From the NCBI GenBank assembly GCA_030867875.1, contig JAOWCC010001501.1, positions 15,839,524 to 15,903,523 on the forward strand: a stretch of DNA of 64,000 bases. Direction: 5' to 3'. The notes below the pieces were generated by a model. That model worked only from the letters and a program-made list of their open reading frames with translations. It searched no databases and was not told the origin of the DNA. Below are positions 12,401 to 27,400 of the stretch, piece after piece (the first letter of the stretch is position 1; each line of letters begins with the position of its first letter). Both the position numbers and the translations under genes were made by a program. This DNA comes from Actinernus sp. WN-2022 (lineage: Eukaryota; Cnidaria; Anthozoa; Actiniaria; Actinernidae).

Positions 12401-15400
12401 GAAATGAGAACAGCATTCAAAATATTTATAGGCATCTAAGTGTAAGAGCTAACACTTGGAGAGTCATCCTCTATTTCTGAAGAAAATGCCAGTCTAAATA
12501 TCTTGCCTGCCGTGCCACTCCTCAGTCGTTAGTACAATAGCTAGTGTTATACTCCATTCACACTATAGCTTAAAGTGCACCTAACCCCTTTTGCAATTTT
12601 TATGCATATGAAACTTTGAAAGGTTTTGAGTACTTCTAGATCTGCGAAGACATTTTTGGCTTACAGAGAATATTCTATGTTCTAGGCTTGTTTGAAATGG
12701 TGAAAATTTGACCTGACCGCGTAAGAAAAAGCTTGGGTCGATTCTGGATCTTACGTCACCTCATTAATGCATTATTCTCCATGGCGCCTTTCTATCACAA
12801 GATCATTGCTATATAGAGAATTTATACGGTCTGTGAGTTGTTAGTAAAGAAAACAGTTATTTTAGACAAAATGCTAAACATTTATTCAACTTATTGCAAA
12901 GTCGAATGAATTGGCCTATATCATTATGACGTCATATCAAAACAATCTATTGTTTAAACGCTAAGGATCACGGTCGTGGGAGGGGGACAAAACAGCAACA
13001 ACACAAAGGAAATCGCTATCAAATGCATTTTGTAGAACGTAGAATAGCGGTAACAGCCACCAAATAGGTAAATATTGTGGGATAAACATTGATACAGCTG
13101 ATATCTGGAAACCAGACAATTCGAAGTTAAATTTTCCTCAGCAGAGCAGATTTAGTTCAAAATTCGATTGTTCAAGTCGATTCTGTCCCCCTCATAAACA
13201 AGCCGTGACGTCATAATGATATAGGATAATTAGATGACGTAAGATCCAGAATCGACCCAGGCTTTTTCTTACGCGGTCATGGGTCAGGAAAGGTCAAATT
13301 TTCACCATTTCAAACAAGCCTAGAACATAAAGTATTCTTTGTAAGCCAAAAATTTCTTCGCAGAAGTACTCAAAACCTTTCAAAGAGGGGTTGGATGCAC
13401 TTTAAACATGTTTAAAAGCTAGTTAAAACACGAAGTTCCGGTATAACAGGGTTAGCCCCTCCTCTTTTCACGCCCGGAAACTGGTCATTTGACATTCAAA
13501 TTGCAGAGGAGTGAAGAAAGCAAGGGAGCATATCAGGCCTCTCCTGTTAGGATACTAGTTTTTTTAAGGTTTAGAATTAAACAAGCCACACACAAAACAG
13601 AGGCAAGATAGTTGTTCATGAAACAAGGAACCGCGCTACAAAAGGAGCTTGACCTTGTTTTGGTAACAGTTGTGCTCCAAGTGCGCGACACAGGTTGGGT
13701 GTATTGCTTTGGTTAGTCTCATAGCACGGGTCCTTGCAGATGGTAACTCTTTACGAACTCAGAAGCCATTATTCTGCAGAAGATAAACATGTATGCGTTT
13801 GATTTGAATTTCGTACAATGAGCAATCATCGAGGGAGCACCCAAGTGGAATATTACACAAGGAACATACGCAGACGCAGTAATCACATCTATGGGAATAA
13901 TAATTACTGCTAATAATCAATGCATTTACTGCGTCTGCGTATGTTGGTTGTGCGTGCGCTTGCATCGCTAGTGTGAACCAGGCTTTAGAACTATACTTTA
14001 ATCGTATTAATAGGCAGTAACTGCTGATGGTCCGTGGAAAGGGAGATACTACATCAATGTGTGCCGTCCCCTGGTTCCTATACCAGGCATCAACTGTCCC
14101 GCGGGAGCCTCCGCCTGTAAAGCAAGTGATGGTAAAGTCGATGTAAGTAGCAAGTATTGTCCTTATTCATAAAGGCATCAAAGCGAGGCTGCTTGTCACA
14201 GGAAGAGAACAATCTGCAGTCGATGGCGAAAAACAACGTTAATTTCCTTGACACAAAAGAACACAACAGTGCGGTACGACAGAAACTAAGACATTTCTGA
14301 TCGACTCCAATTTTGCCATCTTTAATGAGTACTAAATTAAAGTCAATGAGTCTCTGAACAGGAATGAAATCAAAGTTTGTTAAGAACATTAAATGGTCAG
14401 TTTGGCAGGTCTTTCTAAAGCTTTGCAATCGATTGTCTTTGAGTAGTGTCGCCGTTGACGCAAGATGTAAAAGTTTTTGTAGTAGACTGGTAGACGCAGC
14501 AGCCAGTAGATATTGCTTGAAACTTTACCGAGATCTCATCTATAGCCACATTAATTTGGGTACCTAGTTGTTTTGCGCCCTTTGAGACGCAAATAAAAAA
14601 ATAACTGCATTTTGTTTTCAATTTTATTTCCCTGTGCTGCGCGTCGGAGAAGAAAAAATAGATTGATTAGCGGACAATCGGTTATTTTTCGAGCTTGAAA
14701 AAAAAATTCTCTTCGTAGACGTGCAACACAGAGAAGTAAAATAATAAGCAATTATTGGACGAGGTTGACCAAAATATCGAAAAAGCATGCCAAGTCATTT
14801 TCCGATAGCTCAGGAAAGTTGAGCCATGTTGACAAATGCAATGTTACTGCGCATGAGCAGACCATTATTTGCAGCAAAACGGCTTTGCACCGTAATGCGC
14901 ATGAGCAGACCATTATTTGTACAAAACGACGGAATAATTTGAATGATAATAGAAGTTATTTCTTTGGAATACACCTTTGAATAGTCACTCGGTTGATTTA
15001 GGGTTTCCTTTAGTTACAGGCTTACATGTAGAACAGCAGGACAAGAGTTCGTATTTTCACTTTCAGACAGTGCCGAGTGGCCCACATCTGAACATGAAGA
15101 ATTGATAGGAGCCAGCCGAGAAAATATTTGTTTCCAAGAAAGCTTAGATGGAAACGTAAAGTCTGACGGTCACTCTGAATCGCTTGAAACCAACACCACG
15201 ATCTTAGCTCGCTATTGCCGTGCTGTTTCAGCCGCCTGCAAATCGCTGTCTCCTCTACTAACTATGCTGGCATTCAAGGCGTCTCTAGGTGTTCACCTTG
15301 GCTTTGTCCCTCAAGGTCTTTCTGTCTTTCTCATTTTTCAAGTCACACAAGAAAACTAGAACAACCAGCTATATTAACATTTTCTCGATGCGGCGCGTAG

Positions 15401-18400
15401 CTTTGATCGGAAATCAACATTGGCGGGAAATCTTGACAGATAGTTGAACTGTGATGAGAAATGATTGGCCAAGAGCTTGCTAATTGTTGGAGAGGCGGGG
15501 CTTCAGATTCACGCACGACAGACGGCTAGATTTTCTAAAATGCAATTTTCTACGCTTTCGATTTTCAACCAAAATAGAGTTTTAAAAAAGCTCCCACTCA
15601 AGAGGAATTTAGTCGATTTGTTTGAAATTTTCACAAAATGTCAATTAATATCTCCGCTGCAAAAGAGTGTCGGGGAATTGGAAAATTCTAAAAATAGAGC
15701 TCTTGACGGCGTTTTCCGCAAATCTACTCTGATTATTTTTCGCCTTTTCACGGAGAGCATGATAATTTTTGAACTAAATCGAATTTTGAAATTCCCCGAC
15801 ACGTTTTTGTAATACGATTCCTCTGAAATGCGACAAAGCAAACAGATTTTAAAACTTTAAAAAAATTTCGGAGTCGGAGCTTCTGAAAGCCATCTCACTA
15901 GATCCGAGAAACGGGATCGCGGATAATTCGAGATTTTCAAAGAACTCAAAACTTTTTATGTATTCTTCTAGCCAATTTTATAAGCTTTAAAATGATACAT
16001 GGATGATTTATCTACGATGTTTCCTCGAGGCGCTACATAATTTAGACTGGAAACGCACCCTGAAGGTATCCGGTAACCTTAAGCAACAGCAATTTCAAGG
16101 AATCTCATTTCCTGTGAGTGCAAGTAAAGCCACATATTTCATCACGCAACAGCGCGCAGAAGTGACGGAGCTGAATAACTAGTGCGCGTGCGCGAGCTGA
16201 CGCGTAACTCGGCGGGTCTTTTGCCGTAAACACTATCTTGTGCCGGTCAATGTCTCGTGTTTCTAGTGAATTTTTCCCACTTCAATACATTGTTTTCTTA
16301 GTTTCGGAAGGAAATGGTCTGAGTATTTGAAGTTTAAGTTTGCCACAAAACACTTATTCTTTGCAGAAAACATGAATTTTTAAATGTTTAAATTTCCGTA
16401 ATTTTTATATAGTTACGCTGCTGTCGTCCTAAGTCCCCGCGCGTCATGTTATTCTGCTCTGTCCAGTCCGCCATCTTAGACTCTCACGAAGTGGTCTCGG
16501 GCGAGTGTTTACTTTGGCAGTTTACGATCGATCGATAGCAACAACGAGAAGAACAATTAATACTTTATTTGAAAATTATAGGGCTTCTAAGACGTGTTAC
16601 AGGCTTTAACAATACTATAAAATGTAAAAGGCATTGCCAACAAAGATGACAAGCAAATGGATATTAACGAGTTTTATTCGCAAATTTAGTTTCGCGTTAA
16701 TAACTTCGTTTTTATTTTTTTTAATCCAACCCTTTCAGTGTGGCGCATGGTTTGCAAAAACAAACAAATAACTGAACGAAATAACTGGTATTTTCCTTTT
16801 TTTCTCAACCTTGTCTGTAGTGAAAAATGGCATACTAATCATGGTGCGGCTTATAAGTGAGTTTACAAAGTATTTCGGACTTCAAATCACAGTCAGTAAG
16901 GCATCAAAGTTAGGGGTGCCGCTTCTAAGTGAGTGCCGCTAATAACTGGTAATCTACGCTGTTTCCTGCTGCGGACACGGGGAGTTCTAACTTACATTGT
17001 TCGTTTTTTCCCGCGAGAAAACGCGTGCCGCACGGACCGACAGTACAAAGGCCCTCGCGGAGAGTACCGAGTTCCGCGCAGTGTCTAAACCCGAGTCCTG
17101 AGCATCTTCTCACGAAAATATATATATATAAGTCAGAATTCCCTGAATGAAAATGAAAATAAGAGCGAAACATTATTTTAAATCTCCCAGTTGAATGTTT
17201 GTCTTACAATGAAGCGCACTCCATATCCACTTTGAGCACTGTAGATTAACTGCTTTTCGTATTTCACATGACCTTGGCCTTGCTTTTGAGATATTTTACA
17301 ATGTCCCAGTGTCTCTTTTTCACAGCATTCATTCGTTCTTTCAAACTCTATTCACAGAGTCTTGGTCGAGCCATGGAACCCCCTGAAATTGATGACAACG
17401 GCAATGTGGTGATTGTGTATCAGAGGAGTGATCACTCGATGTCCACCCGTATTCAGATGACTTGTTCTCGTGGTAGTTTGGTAAGAACTTTTCCACAACA
17501 AACATTAAAAGTTAGATATTTATCTTTCTTGGCAAAAGCTGTATTAATTTTGATGTTTGTAAGTCAAATGACAAATAAATTCTTCCAAGTTTGGACTAAT
17601 AGCAGATGATAAAACGAGTGAGCGCAGCAAATGGGTGTATAACGACAAGTTCGCACAGGACGATAAATAGAGGATATGACACGGTGGTGCAAAGATATGA
17701 AGTTTATCCTCGAGAGTTAAAATATTGCACGAGCGAGTGCTCTAAGAACTCTTATCTATTCGTTTTACTTAGTGTCAGTACAAACTTCCTTCGTGAACTA
17801 TCGGAAGCTCTTCTGGGAGAATTTCGTCAGGCTCTCTTGTCTGTTCAATGCAGACCGGAAACCCCTTAGAGATCTGACCGGATTGTTCATCTTATTGCTG
17901 CTCATTTAAGCTGTTTACATTTCAACAAACCTACCGCCATCTTTGTAGAACGTGACGTCATACATCCGGGAGAATGAGTGGCCTAGTGAGATATGGATTC
18001 TACGAATGGTTTAGTTCTTGGTAAATCGCACTCGTCCATATAATAACACCGTACCTCGAAGCTGCCATATAATATGTTATAAGAGAGCAGAGCGCAGCGT
18101 TCAGAAAACCAGGTCCCACATCGAAGAGACGGTGTGAAAAGAATAAGAGAGCACATTTACTTTTGTCTTCACTTGGCCCGGGATAGGGGAAGTCAGTGGT
18201 CGGTCGTGAGACCTACCTCACTAGCTTAGCTAGTATTCTGTACCTGATAGAGAATACTACTTGAGCTTTTACGGACCATGGGGTCTGTATCACGGACCTT
18301 GGGGTCTGTATATCGATACAGAACCTGATGTTTTATTAATCAGGTTTGTATGGCGTATACAGAGGCCATCATGTGGTGTCGTTCGGCACACGGGATTGGC

Positions 18401-21400
18401 ATGAATTATTAATGAATATTATAAATTACCGTACCTCGAAGCTGCCACGTAATATTCTGTGTATTATTCACCAAGCTATGAATTACTGCGTTTTACGGGC
18501 GACATGAACGTATGACGTCACAGCCGGCCAAGAACAAAAAGGTGTTAGTTTTCTATTGGTCTTTCTCGTAATTGCATTGGTTGATACTCGAACATTCACT
18601 AGAATACCAGCCAGGCAATATATTTTCATTAGATAATATGTGATGTTTCAATTTAGTTTTGATCAAACTACTGATTTCAAAGTAAATCGTTATTGGGGAA
18701 AGTTCTCAAATTTGTGATTCAAATATCTTTTGTCTTCCCCCTTTCTGATTGACTGGATGGTGTTAAGTTTTCACAGCAAAAATGACCAACATCGTACAGT
18801 TTCCTTTATCTTTAGTTTATAACTTTTGACTGTGGACATCTCAGACAGCACTTAAGGCATATTCAAGCACAATCGATATTGGGAATTGTTCATTGCCGCA
18901 CCCTATTGTCTTTTGCTCCTGTTCTTTGGCGAACCAGTACTTAACAAATAGAAGATGGTTCTCCTTGTTCTAAATAAAATTGATTCACGCTCGCTGTCTT
19001 GAAAAACTGCAGATGCACAAACGGAACGCAAGTACATTTAGCAGCTTTTCAAGACCTCAAAAGTGCGTTATTTTGTTATACAATCTTGAATTTGTTTTAT
19101 AATATAAGATTATATCTGCATGGAAACAAATTGTCGAGTGTGCATTATAAGAAAATCAAGCACGCTGGGCAGCCAATGAAATCGCTCGTTCTAAGGACCC
19201 TCCCATAATTTATGATATAAATGTTTTAAAACCCATGCTCCCATTTTAGGGGAAGCCAGTATTGACGTCTGTTGACCAGAATACTTACGTCTTCAACTGG
19301 GCTACCTCGGCTGCCTGTCCTGAAGTGGATGTACCAGACTATGAACACTGTAGCGTGTATGATAACAGTACTGAGTACACGTTCAATATCAGCCCTCTGA
19401 AGACAATCAACAGCCTTAGCTATGTCACGGTGAGTGCTATTAACACATAGAACACTTCAGGAAATGCTGCCTGGCACGTTTAATTTGGGCATTGTTTGCA
19501 AGCAATACTTCTAGTGTAAATTGATCATATGGATATATATATGCACTGTAAGTAAATATTTAGATTGTAGATTTAGAACGTTATTTTGTAAAGGTATTCA
19601 TTTATGTAGCGCAACTTCTATATGAACATATTCAAATGCACTTCTCAGGGTTATTTTTGTGATACCGACTGCTATTGTGGCGCAATGTGCTACCCTGCAG
19701 TTTACAATATCATGAGTGATTGTTAGTACCTCAGAATGGACCCTTTGCACTTTATGTCATAGCCACCATGTTGGTGTACAGTTAACAATATATTCTTCGT
19801 TATCTTCTTTTGTTCTGTACACGGCCATCATGGCCGCCATGCCCTTTCAGGTCATTTGAATCTCTGGGGATTGAGTGCAAACCATCTATACGGGAGACAA
19901 TCCCCTACTCTTTCTCGAAATAACACAACTGGTTCTGTCCATGTTTGTCTGTCTGTCTGTCTATCCATATGTCGGTCTGTCCATATGTCTATAGTGTCTG
20001 TCTGTCCATGTATATCGTGTCTGTCTCGGTCCATACGTCTATTGTGTTTGTCTGTCCATATGTCTGTCTGTCCATATGTCTATTGTGTCTGTCTGTCCAT
20101 ATGTTTGTCTATCTATACCCCTGACATTTGTTTTGACTCACACTTCTCAGCCACAGGTGGATAGACAATGTATGTATCAGTGTACGGTAGCTTATCATCC
20201 AGTGTGTCTGTCTGTCCATATGTCTATCTATCTATACCCCTAACATTTGTTTTGACTCACAGTTCTCAGCCACAGGTGGATCCACAGTGTATGTATCAGT
20301 GTGCGGTAGCTTATCATCCAGTGTGTCTGTCTGTCCATATGTCTATCTATCTATACCCCTGACATTTGTTTTGACTCACAGTTCTCAGCCACAGGTGGAT
20401 CCACAGTGTTTGTATCAGTGTGCGGTAGCTTATCGTCCAGTGCTGGTAAACAGTGTCAAGGTGCTGGGGTATGCTGGGTAGACAAGGACAAGAAGAACTC
20501 GACTGCTCTAGGCATGTCCAGTTACCACAGTATTACTTATCTACACGATGAAAACATGCTGCTCTTGAAGTACTGCAACAAAGCCTGCAAAGATGCTCGT
20601 AAGTGCTGCGTATGATACATGTATTGGGGAGTTTAAGGACGCACTCGATTGGCTGTATTCTGGAATACGAATAGATAGACGGAATAACCAGGCTGCATTG
20701 CACGCTGAAATCTCATGCAGTGGCCACCATTTTGTAGGGCCTCGACATTTGCTAAAATCTCGTGGAAAAAAGAAGGAATGAGATTCATTAGGCTTTATGT
20801 ATTGTTGCTTAATATATATGTCGGTGACTATTGAAATTCATGAATGGCACAATGCTTCGGAGGGCAGATATTTGAAAGTTTCCGGATAGTAACAGTATAA
20901 CAGAAGCATGCAATGCACACTGGTTGAAAGAGACACATTTTGCACCGTACAATATACGACTAGTACTACCATTTTCATTAGACAGAATTCCTTGTATTGC
21001 AGTGTAATTACTGTCTTAGGATTCGAAGTCGTCTTTGGGCATGTTATTCAGTTTCTGTTGAAATTATTTGCCATTGATATGCATCATTTGGGGTCTACTT
21101 TGTCTGTTGATTTCTGTTTCTTATGAATTTTTTGGCCGATCATTGTCTCCAATTTTGAGGAATGTATTATCTTCTGTTTGAAGTTATATTTGTGCTCTAT
21201 TGCACTTGCTAAATGTAAGTTTTCCATAAAAGATCACCTGACATTGATACAAAAGCATATTATAGGAAAACCCAGCTTTCTAGTGCAATTAAGGCCCTTT
21301 GCAGCTAACAGTCACGTGCTGATATAATACTTCATTAACGAATGAATTGAGCTCGTGATCACCATGGGAAAGACGTTGCCATGGATGCTGGAGAGCAAGC

Positions 21401-24400
21401 TATCTTTAAAATCGCTGTTTTTGAAAGATCGACAATCGATTGGAGGTGGAAAATAGCATTTACAAATAGGTTTTGCTAATAGCAATACCGATCTTGTACA
21501 ATGCATTTAAATACATGAAGTCAGATATTTTTTTGCTCTCCAGTACAACCACGTGATGTGGGCCTATTTCCATCATATTATCGAGTCAGGCATGTGATTG
21601 TCCTTGAATCGCCTGATCCCATGAATTAGTACTTGATGATTTAGTACTTTGTTGATATTTTGCTAAGTTATAAATAGCATGCGTAGCCTACAGTGGTGAT
21701 TCCACTATCAATCACCACTACTCTCAGCCAATCAGCATATGATTTAGCAAACTACTTGAATTGAATCAGCAAATCGACAAAGCCCTAGCTTTTCCGTTCA
21801 AAATCACACACTTTTGCTGCAGTGTAATTGTTATTGTCGATTCCTCGGACAGTCGAGCGCCAAAACATCATTTCTCGAGAAAAACGGAAAAGAAGTAAGA
21901 TAATTTTCACGTTCTTTGACTACTGTTAACTTTGTGAATATCCTGGTTTGGAATTTTAACATGATTTTGTCTCTGTTCGCGATAATAAAAATAAACAAAA
22001 TATTTACGCGCGGGCTTCCTATACATCGTTGAATACAACTTTTCAAACCATTGAATTCCACAAAATAGTCAACCCTTCGTTAGCCAATCAGCGTGCGAAT
22101 TTGTGTCGTGCTATGGGATTCTAGGCAATTTTGTGTTTCACAAGTCGGCTGGCCAATCTTTTTAGTGTTGAAACAATGTTAAGATCGACTTGTAAAATAC
22201 ATGTGTAAAAGTTGTATTGAATTGACCTATATCACTATGACGTCATATCAAAACAATCTATTGTTTAAACGCTAAGGATCACGGTCGTGGGAGGGGGACA
22301 AAACAGGGACAAAACAGCAACAACACAAAGGAAATCGCTACCAAATGCATTTTGAAGAACGTAGAATAGCGCTAACAGCCACCAAATACGGTAAATATTG
22401 TGGGATAAACATTGATACAGCTGATATCTGGAAACCAGACAATTCGAAGTTAAATTTTCCTCAGCAGAGCAGATTTAGTTCAAAATTCTATTGTTTAAGT
22501 CGATTCTGTCCCCCTCATAAACAAGCCGTGACGTCATAATGATATAGGGTAATTGTCTTGGGGTTTCTCGCTGTGCTCATTGTTCCACGGCATTTTATGA
22601 TGAATCTATGATCAATAAGAGTACAGACAGTGGAAACGTGTATGCGATTTGTTTAATATCTGTGTTGTCTACCGTTCTTATTTTCTAATTTAGGTACTAT
22701 TTCGAGAATAATGTTTATCTGTGACGAGAAGGCCACTTCATTTGACCAGAGATCCTTAGAGAGCCTTGGGGTAAGTTCTTAGATATTTACTTCCTATTTA
22801 GTTTACACTAATACTGGAAGGTGCATAAAATAATAAAACAGTGAAAAAAATACAGCCTTATAACAACAACAACGTGCAGGTGCAACAATGGAAGTGATAA
22901 ATATATAAATAAACGCGCAAATAAATAATCAGATAAATAATGATTGCTGAAATATAGTCAGCTTTTAAAGGGATACCCGAGTGAAAAACACATTTGGGCT
23001 CAAAAGCATCTTTCAGATGTATTTTGTTCAGAAAATGTATTAAAATTTGATAAAACTTTTTCAGAGTTGAGAACGAGCCCCTCAAAGTTGGCCCCGCGAA
23101 GACCTGGGCGCCGCCATTTTGTTGACATTAATTCCTGTGACGTTTTTTACGTCACTTCGTCCCACCGGAGTCTTGCGGCTAACTTGTAGCGACTTGTTTT
23201 CTTTGTAGAACTTTCACACGCTAGGAATTAGAGTAGATTTTCATCGATATGGCAGAGCAATTTCGTACTAGAACAAAAATATCATGAAGACGATATTGTG
23301 AGAGAAGTTCAGAAGGCTGGGAGGACGAGGAAAAGCATGTGGAAGGCGAGAATATCAACGAACAACAAAAGGCGACTACCGAGCTAGTGCAAAACTGGTG
23401 TTGTGCTATGATGTAAAGATTCGCTGTGTTTTTGTATGGAACTTGTCAGCCTTAAACGCAAGACTAAGGTAGATTATGACAATATTGATATTGGCATTGC
23501 TTTCGAAACTTATTTTTGTTGGAGCTATATAATTTGCGAGTTATCCGGTTCGATCTGTACTGACTGCATGGCTTTGTGCAACTGAAACGAAACACCTGAA
23601 AAGTTAAAACCTCCCTGTAAAAATCGATCAGAACTAGCCCAACATAGCAGAATATATGCAATGACACAAGAACGAGACACTCGGAGCAATTTTATTGCAA
23701 AAATAATTCCATTCCCTTATTAAATTGTGTGAAAGCATTGGTGCGATCAAGCCCGGCATGTTTGTGCAATTGTGGTGGAACTTGGCGCGCGCCCGCTGTT
23801 TCACAACACATCAGGTAAACGAAATTAAAATTATGTGGCTTGCTACACCATGATTATCTCTCTGGGTCAAATTAAACAAGTTTCGATTGCTACATGTATG
23901 CCGATATCAATATTGTAATAATCTACCTTTAGTCTTGTGTTTAAGGCTGACAAGTTCCATACAAAAACACACAGCGAATCTCTATAGCACTAGCTCGGTA
24001 GTCGCCTTTTGTTGTTCGTTGATATTCTCGCCTTCCACATGCTTTTCTTCGATCTCCCAGTCTTCTGAACTTCTCTCACAATATCGTCTTCATCATATTT
24101 TTGTTTTAGTACGAAATTGCTCTGCCATATCGATGAAAATCTACTCTAATTCCGAGCGTGTGAAAATTCTGCAAAGAAAACAAGTCGCTACAAAGCCGCA
24201 AGACTCTGGTAAGTGACGTAAAAAACGTCACAGGAATTAATGTCAACAAAATGGCGGCGCCCAGGTCTTCGCGGGGTCAACTTTGAGGGGCTGGTTCTCA
24301 ACTCTGAAAACGTTTTATCAAATTTTTATACGTTTTCTGAACAAAGTACATCTGAAAGATGCTTTTGAGCCCAAATGTGTTTTTCACTCGGGTATCCCTT

Positions 24401-27400
24401 TAAGCACCTAAGATATGGGCGCGTCTTCATTGTCTTGATCGCAGGTCTAATAGCAATATTAAATAGTGGTAACGATGGAGCCTTGATCACGTGCTCGGGT
24501 AATTTGTTCAAACCACTTTTGCTACAAATTCTTTCAAGCACTTCTAAAATGCCTTGTCTATAAAATTGTACTTTTTAATAATTACATTGTGAGCCGAAAT
24601 ACTTGCAATCCTCATTACAAGGCAGCAGTTCAATCGAGAGGTTATTGCTGGGTTGCACGTGACATCATCGCGGTCATGTTGGAGGACGTCTACAAAAGAT
24701 TGCTCGTTAGCTTCTCTTGTTATGTCCTCCAACATGGCCGCCACGGCTTTGTTATTTGAATCTCTGGGGATTGATTGCAATCCAAGAATAAGATCCAATT
24801 TTATATCATTGATACCGTTTCTATACACAAAGTGAATAGATGTTTATAAAATGTCATTTATCTCTACCAACATGTTTTTGTATAAGAAATGATACCTTCT
24901 TTGATGTCAGACATTACCATATTCGAAATGTAAACCTTTTGCACGTAAGCAGGTTTGACTTTGTGTTTTTTTTCCGGTGTGACAAGTGGGAAATTGCATG
25001 TTAGGTCCATTACCACCGTGTTATCGATTGGGATAAATGAGTTTCTCAGGGTAACCTGGCTACCCTGGCAATGCGTGAGACTTTGGTGCTTTTAACTTAT
25101 TATTATTCTAGTAAAGGAACTTTTATTGACCACCAAAATACATGAATCTTTTCAGAATTTGCTGTAATTCTTGTTTTTAAAGGGCACAACGTTATACATT
25201 CGAACAGCTAGCGACTGAGGTAGTGACGACTACAGAATGAAAGTCTCTGCCCCAACAAAGCGAAACACTATACCTTGAAATATGTATCTGAAAGCTTCTA
25301 GACAAAATACATTATCATACTAGAGTAACTATCAGTTAGGAAGTGCGTTCGTTCGAAAATAATCATATTTTGAAGTAATATATAAATTTCATTCAGATTT
25401 TAGAAATGTATTTGTTTGGTGAAACCAAGGAAAGTACCGAAAAATATACCTCTTCTTATTTACTTTTTTACATCATACCCTTTTGTCTGATTGCGTCTAG
25501 AGGAAACGGACTAGTAAACACAAATGAATATATTTATTCTCATTGTTTACAATTATCGTATGAATATCAATTCAACTGGTTACCCTTGTGCTAGACTTAT
25601 CTGCTACATGTACACATGCAATTCTTACTTGGAAGATTTGCCTCTGGCTCCCTGGGTATAAAACTATATAGTAACATAACTAATATATTTTAACTGTTTT
25701 TAACGGTAACGGTATAAGATTTGATGTGTAATATTGTAACATGCATTAATGTATAGCAATGTTTTCATTTAAATGGTCTACTACGGGCATATAGCATCAT
25801 AACCATGTTTAAGTTTACTTTCTTCACTATTTTGTAAAAGTCACTGCATAAAGTTTTCAAGTAAATTCGGACCATGCAGTTATCGAAATATCGTGAGCCG
25901 TAAAATAAACAAAACGGCTGCTCGCTTAGTTCCCAGACCGGTGGTACGTGGCCCGCTTTAAAGCTTGACTCACTCGCTGAGCGCAAAGCATAATACTAAA
26001 TAAACTTTTGCTTCAGTGTAGTTTCACGTTTACGGCAGACCTTGTCTTGTTACTAGTATTAAAAGGTTTCGGCAGAAATCATTGTAGATGTTTGCGTATT
26101 AAAATCTCAACTCTTCTCGTAGTCTGAATTTCCACGTGCATGCAATCAGTCAGGCGTGAACGGGTCAGTCTGATTTTTTTACAGAACATCAACAGAGTTT
26201 TGAAGGAACGTTTGTCATATTTGAAAGACGTGAAAAAACTTCTATACTCTTACCAGAAAACTTCTACTGGGAAAGTGCAATTCCTTTTGAATTAAAAGAG
26301 CTTTAATGCATCGGATCCGATCAGTCAGTTCGCGATGCCTCCCAGCCGCTTTCCGCTCCAGCAGCAAGAATATTGACGCGAGAAGAGACGATCTGTGGTT
26401 AAGTTTAGAATTTGATCAGACAGTAGAATCTCTGGTACCCAGGGTACGCTTTGATGAACAACACTTATGAATTTCTTCAGCATATTACCGAGATAAATCA
26501 CTACTCACCTTTTGCACTGTTCAAACCACGAGGCGAACCGTATATCGTAATGCATCATGGACATGCTGAGTTAATTTATGCGCAAAGGTACAACACACGT
26601 TTTTCGTGTTTGGATTGCGCCTATGGACCACAGGTAGCCCGCGTTAAGATTAGTATGCGTTCTCGCTCTCGCTCGAACGCAATTAACACAATGTTAGACC
26701 TCTTTGAGGCGATAAGGAGGGGATCAAACGATTAAATAGAATAATTTCAGCTTTTAGTTGTCACGTTGAAAACCATTAGCCGGAAATGAAACATGCCTAA
26801 AATAAAAGGTTAAGATAAAGATAAGCTCATTGGGCAAATGGGGATTTCCCTATGACACATAAGTCATAAGATGTTTTCTTGTTCAACGTGTTGTCTGTTC
26901 AACGTCCATACTGTCCAAGTCAATGATGTATACAGTTTCTTGTTATAAAGTAGTTTCGATGGTGAGTGCGCTCGGATTGGCTGAAGGCCGTGTTTCTATA
27001 ACACTGCAGAAACATGGAAAGTTGAGCGAGTGCTTGAGCTAGTTGGGAGAATTTACGTTTTGATAATCATATAAAACAAGCGTTTTCCCATGCTTTAATT
27101 TACCCGTTTATTTTATAAAGGAAATGTTAAAAAATGTCTTCCCATAGGGTTATAAAAACACAAGTGGAAGATTGGAAGAATTCGAAATAACATTGGAAAC
27201 ACTTGCCTTTCGGCTTGTGTTCCCTTTGCCATTTCTTGTTTTCCCAAACACCCACTCACGTTTATATGGAAACACGGATTTTTTTTTTTTTTTTCTTAAA
27301 TAATTCATAGATGCACTCAATGAAATATTCACCTATTCACTTTATGTAGAATCGATATTAATGATATAAATACTCCAGTTTCCTATTCGAAAATTACCGC

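Noticed and set aside
19856..20164. 102-codon frame with Val-Cys-Leu-Ser repeats
   Set aside because: It is a translation of the tctg/ccatatg microsatellite upstream of E12.
26451..26735. Possible small gene in intron 13
   Set aside because: 94 codons with no recognisable domain, no repeated homologue in the window and no splice context; kept only as an open question.
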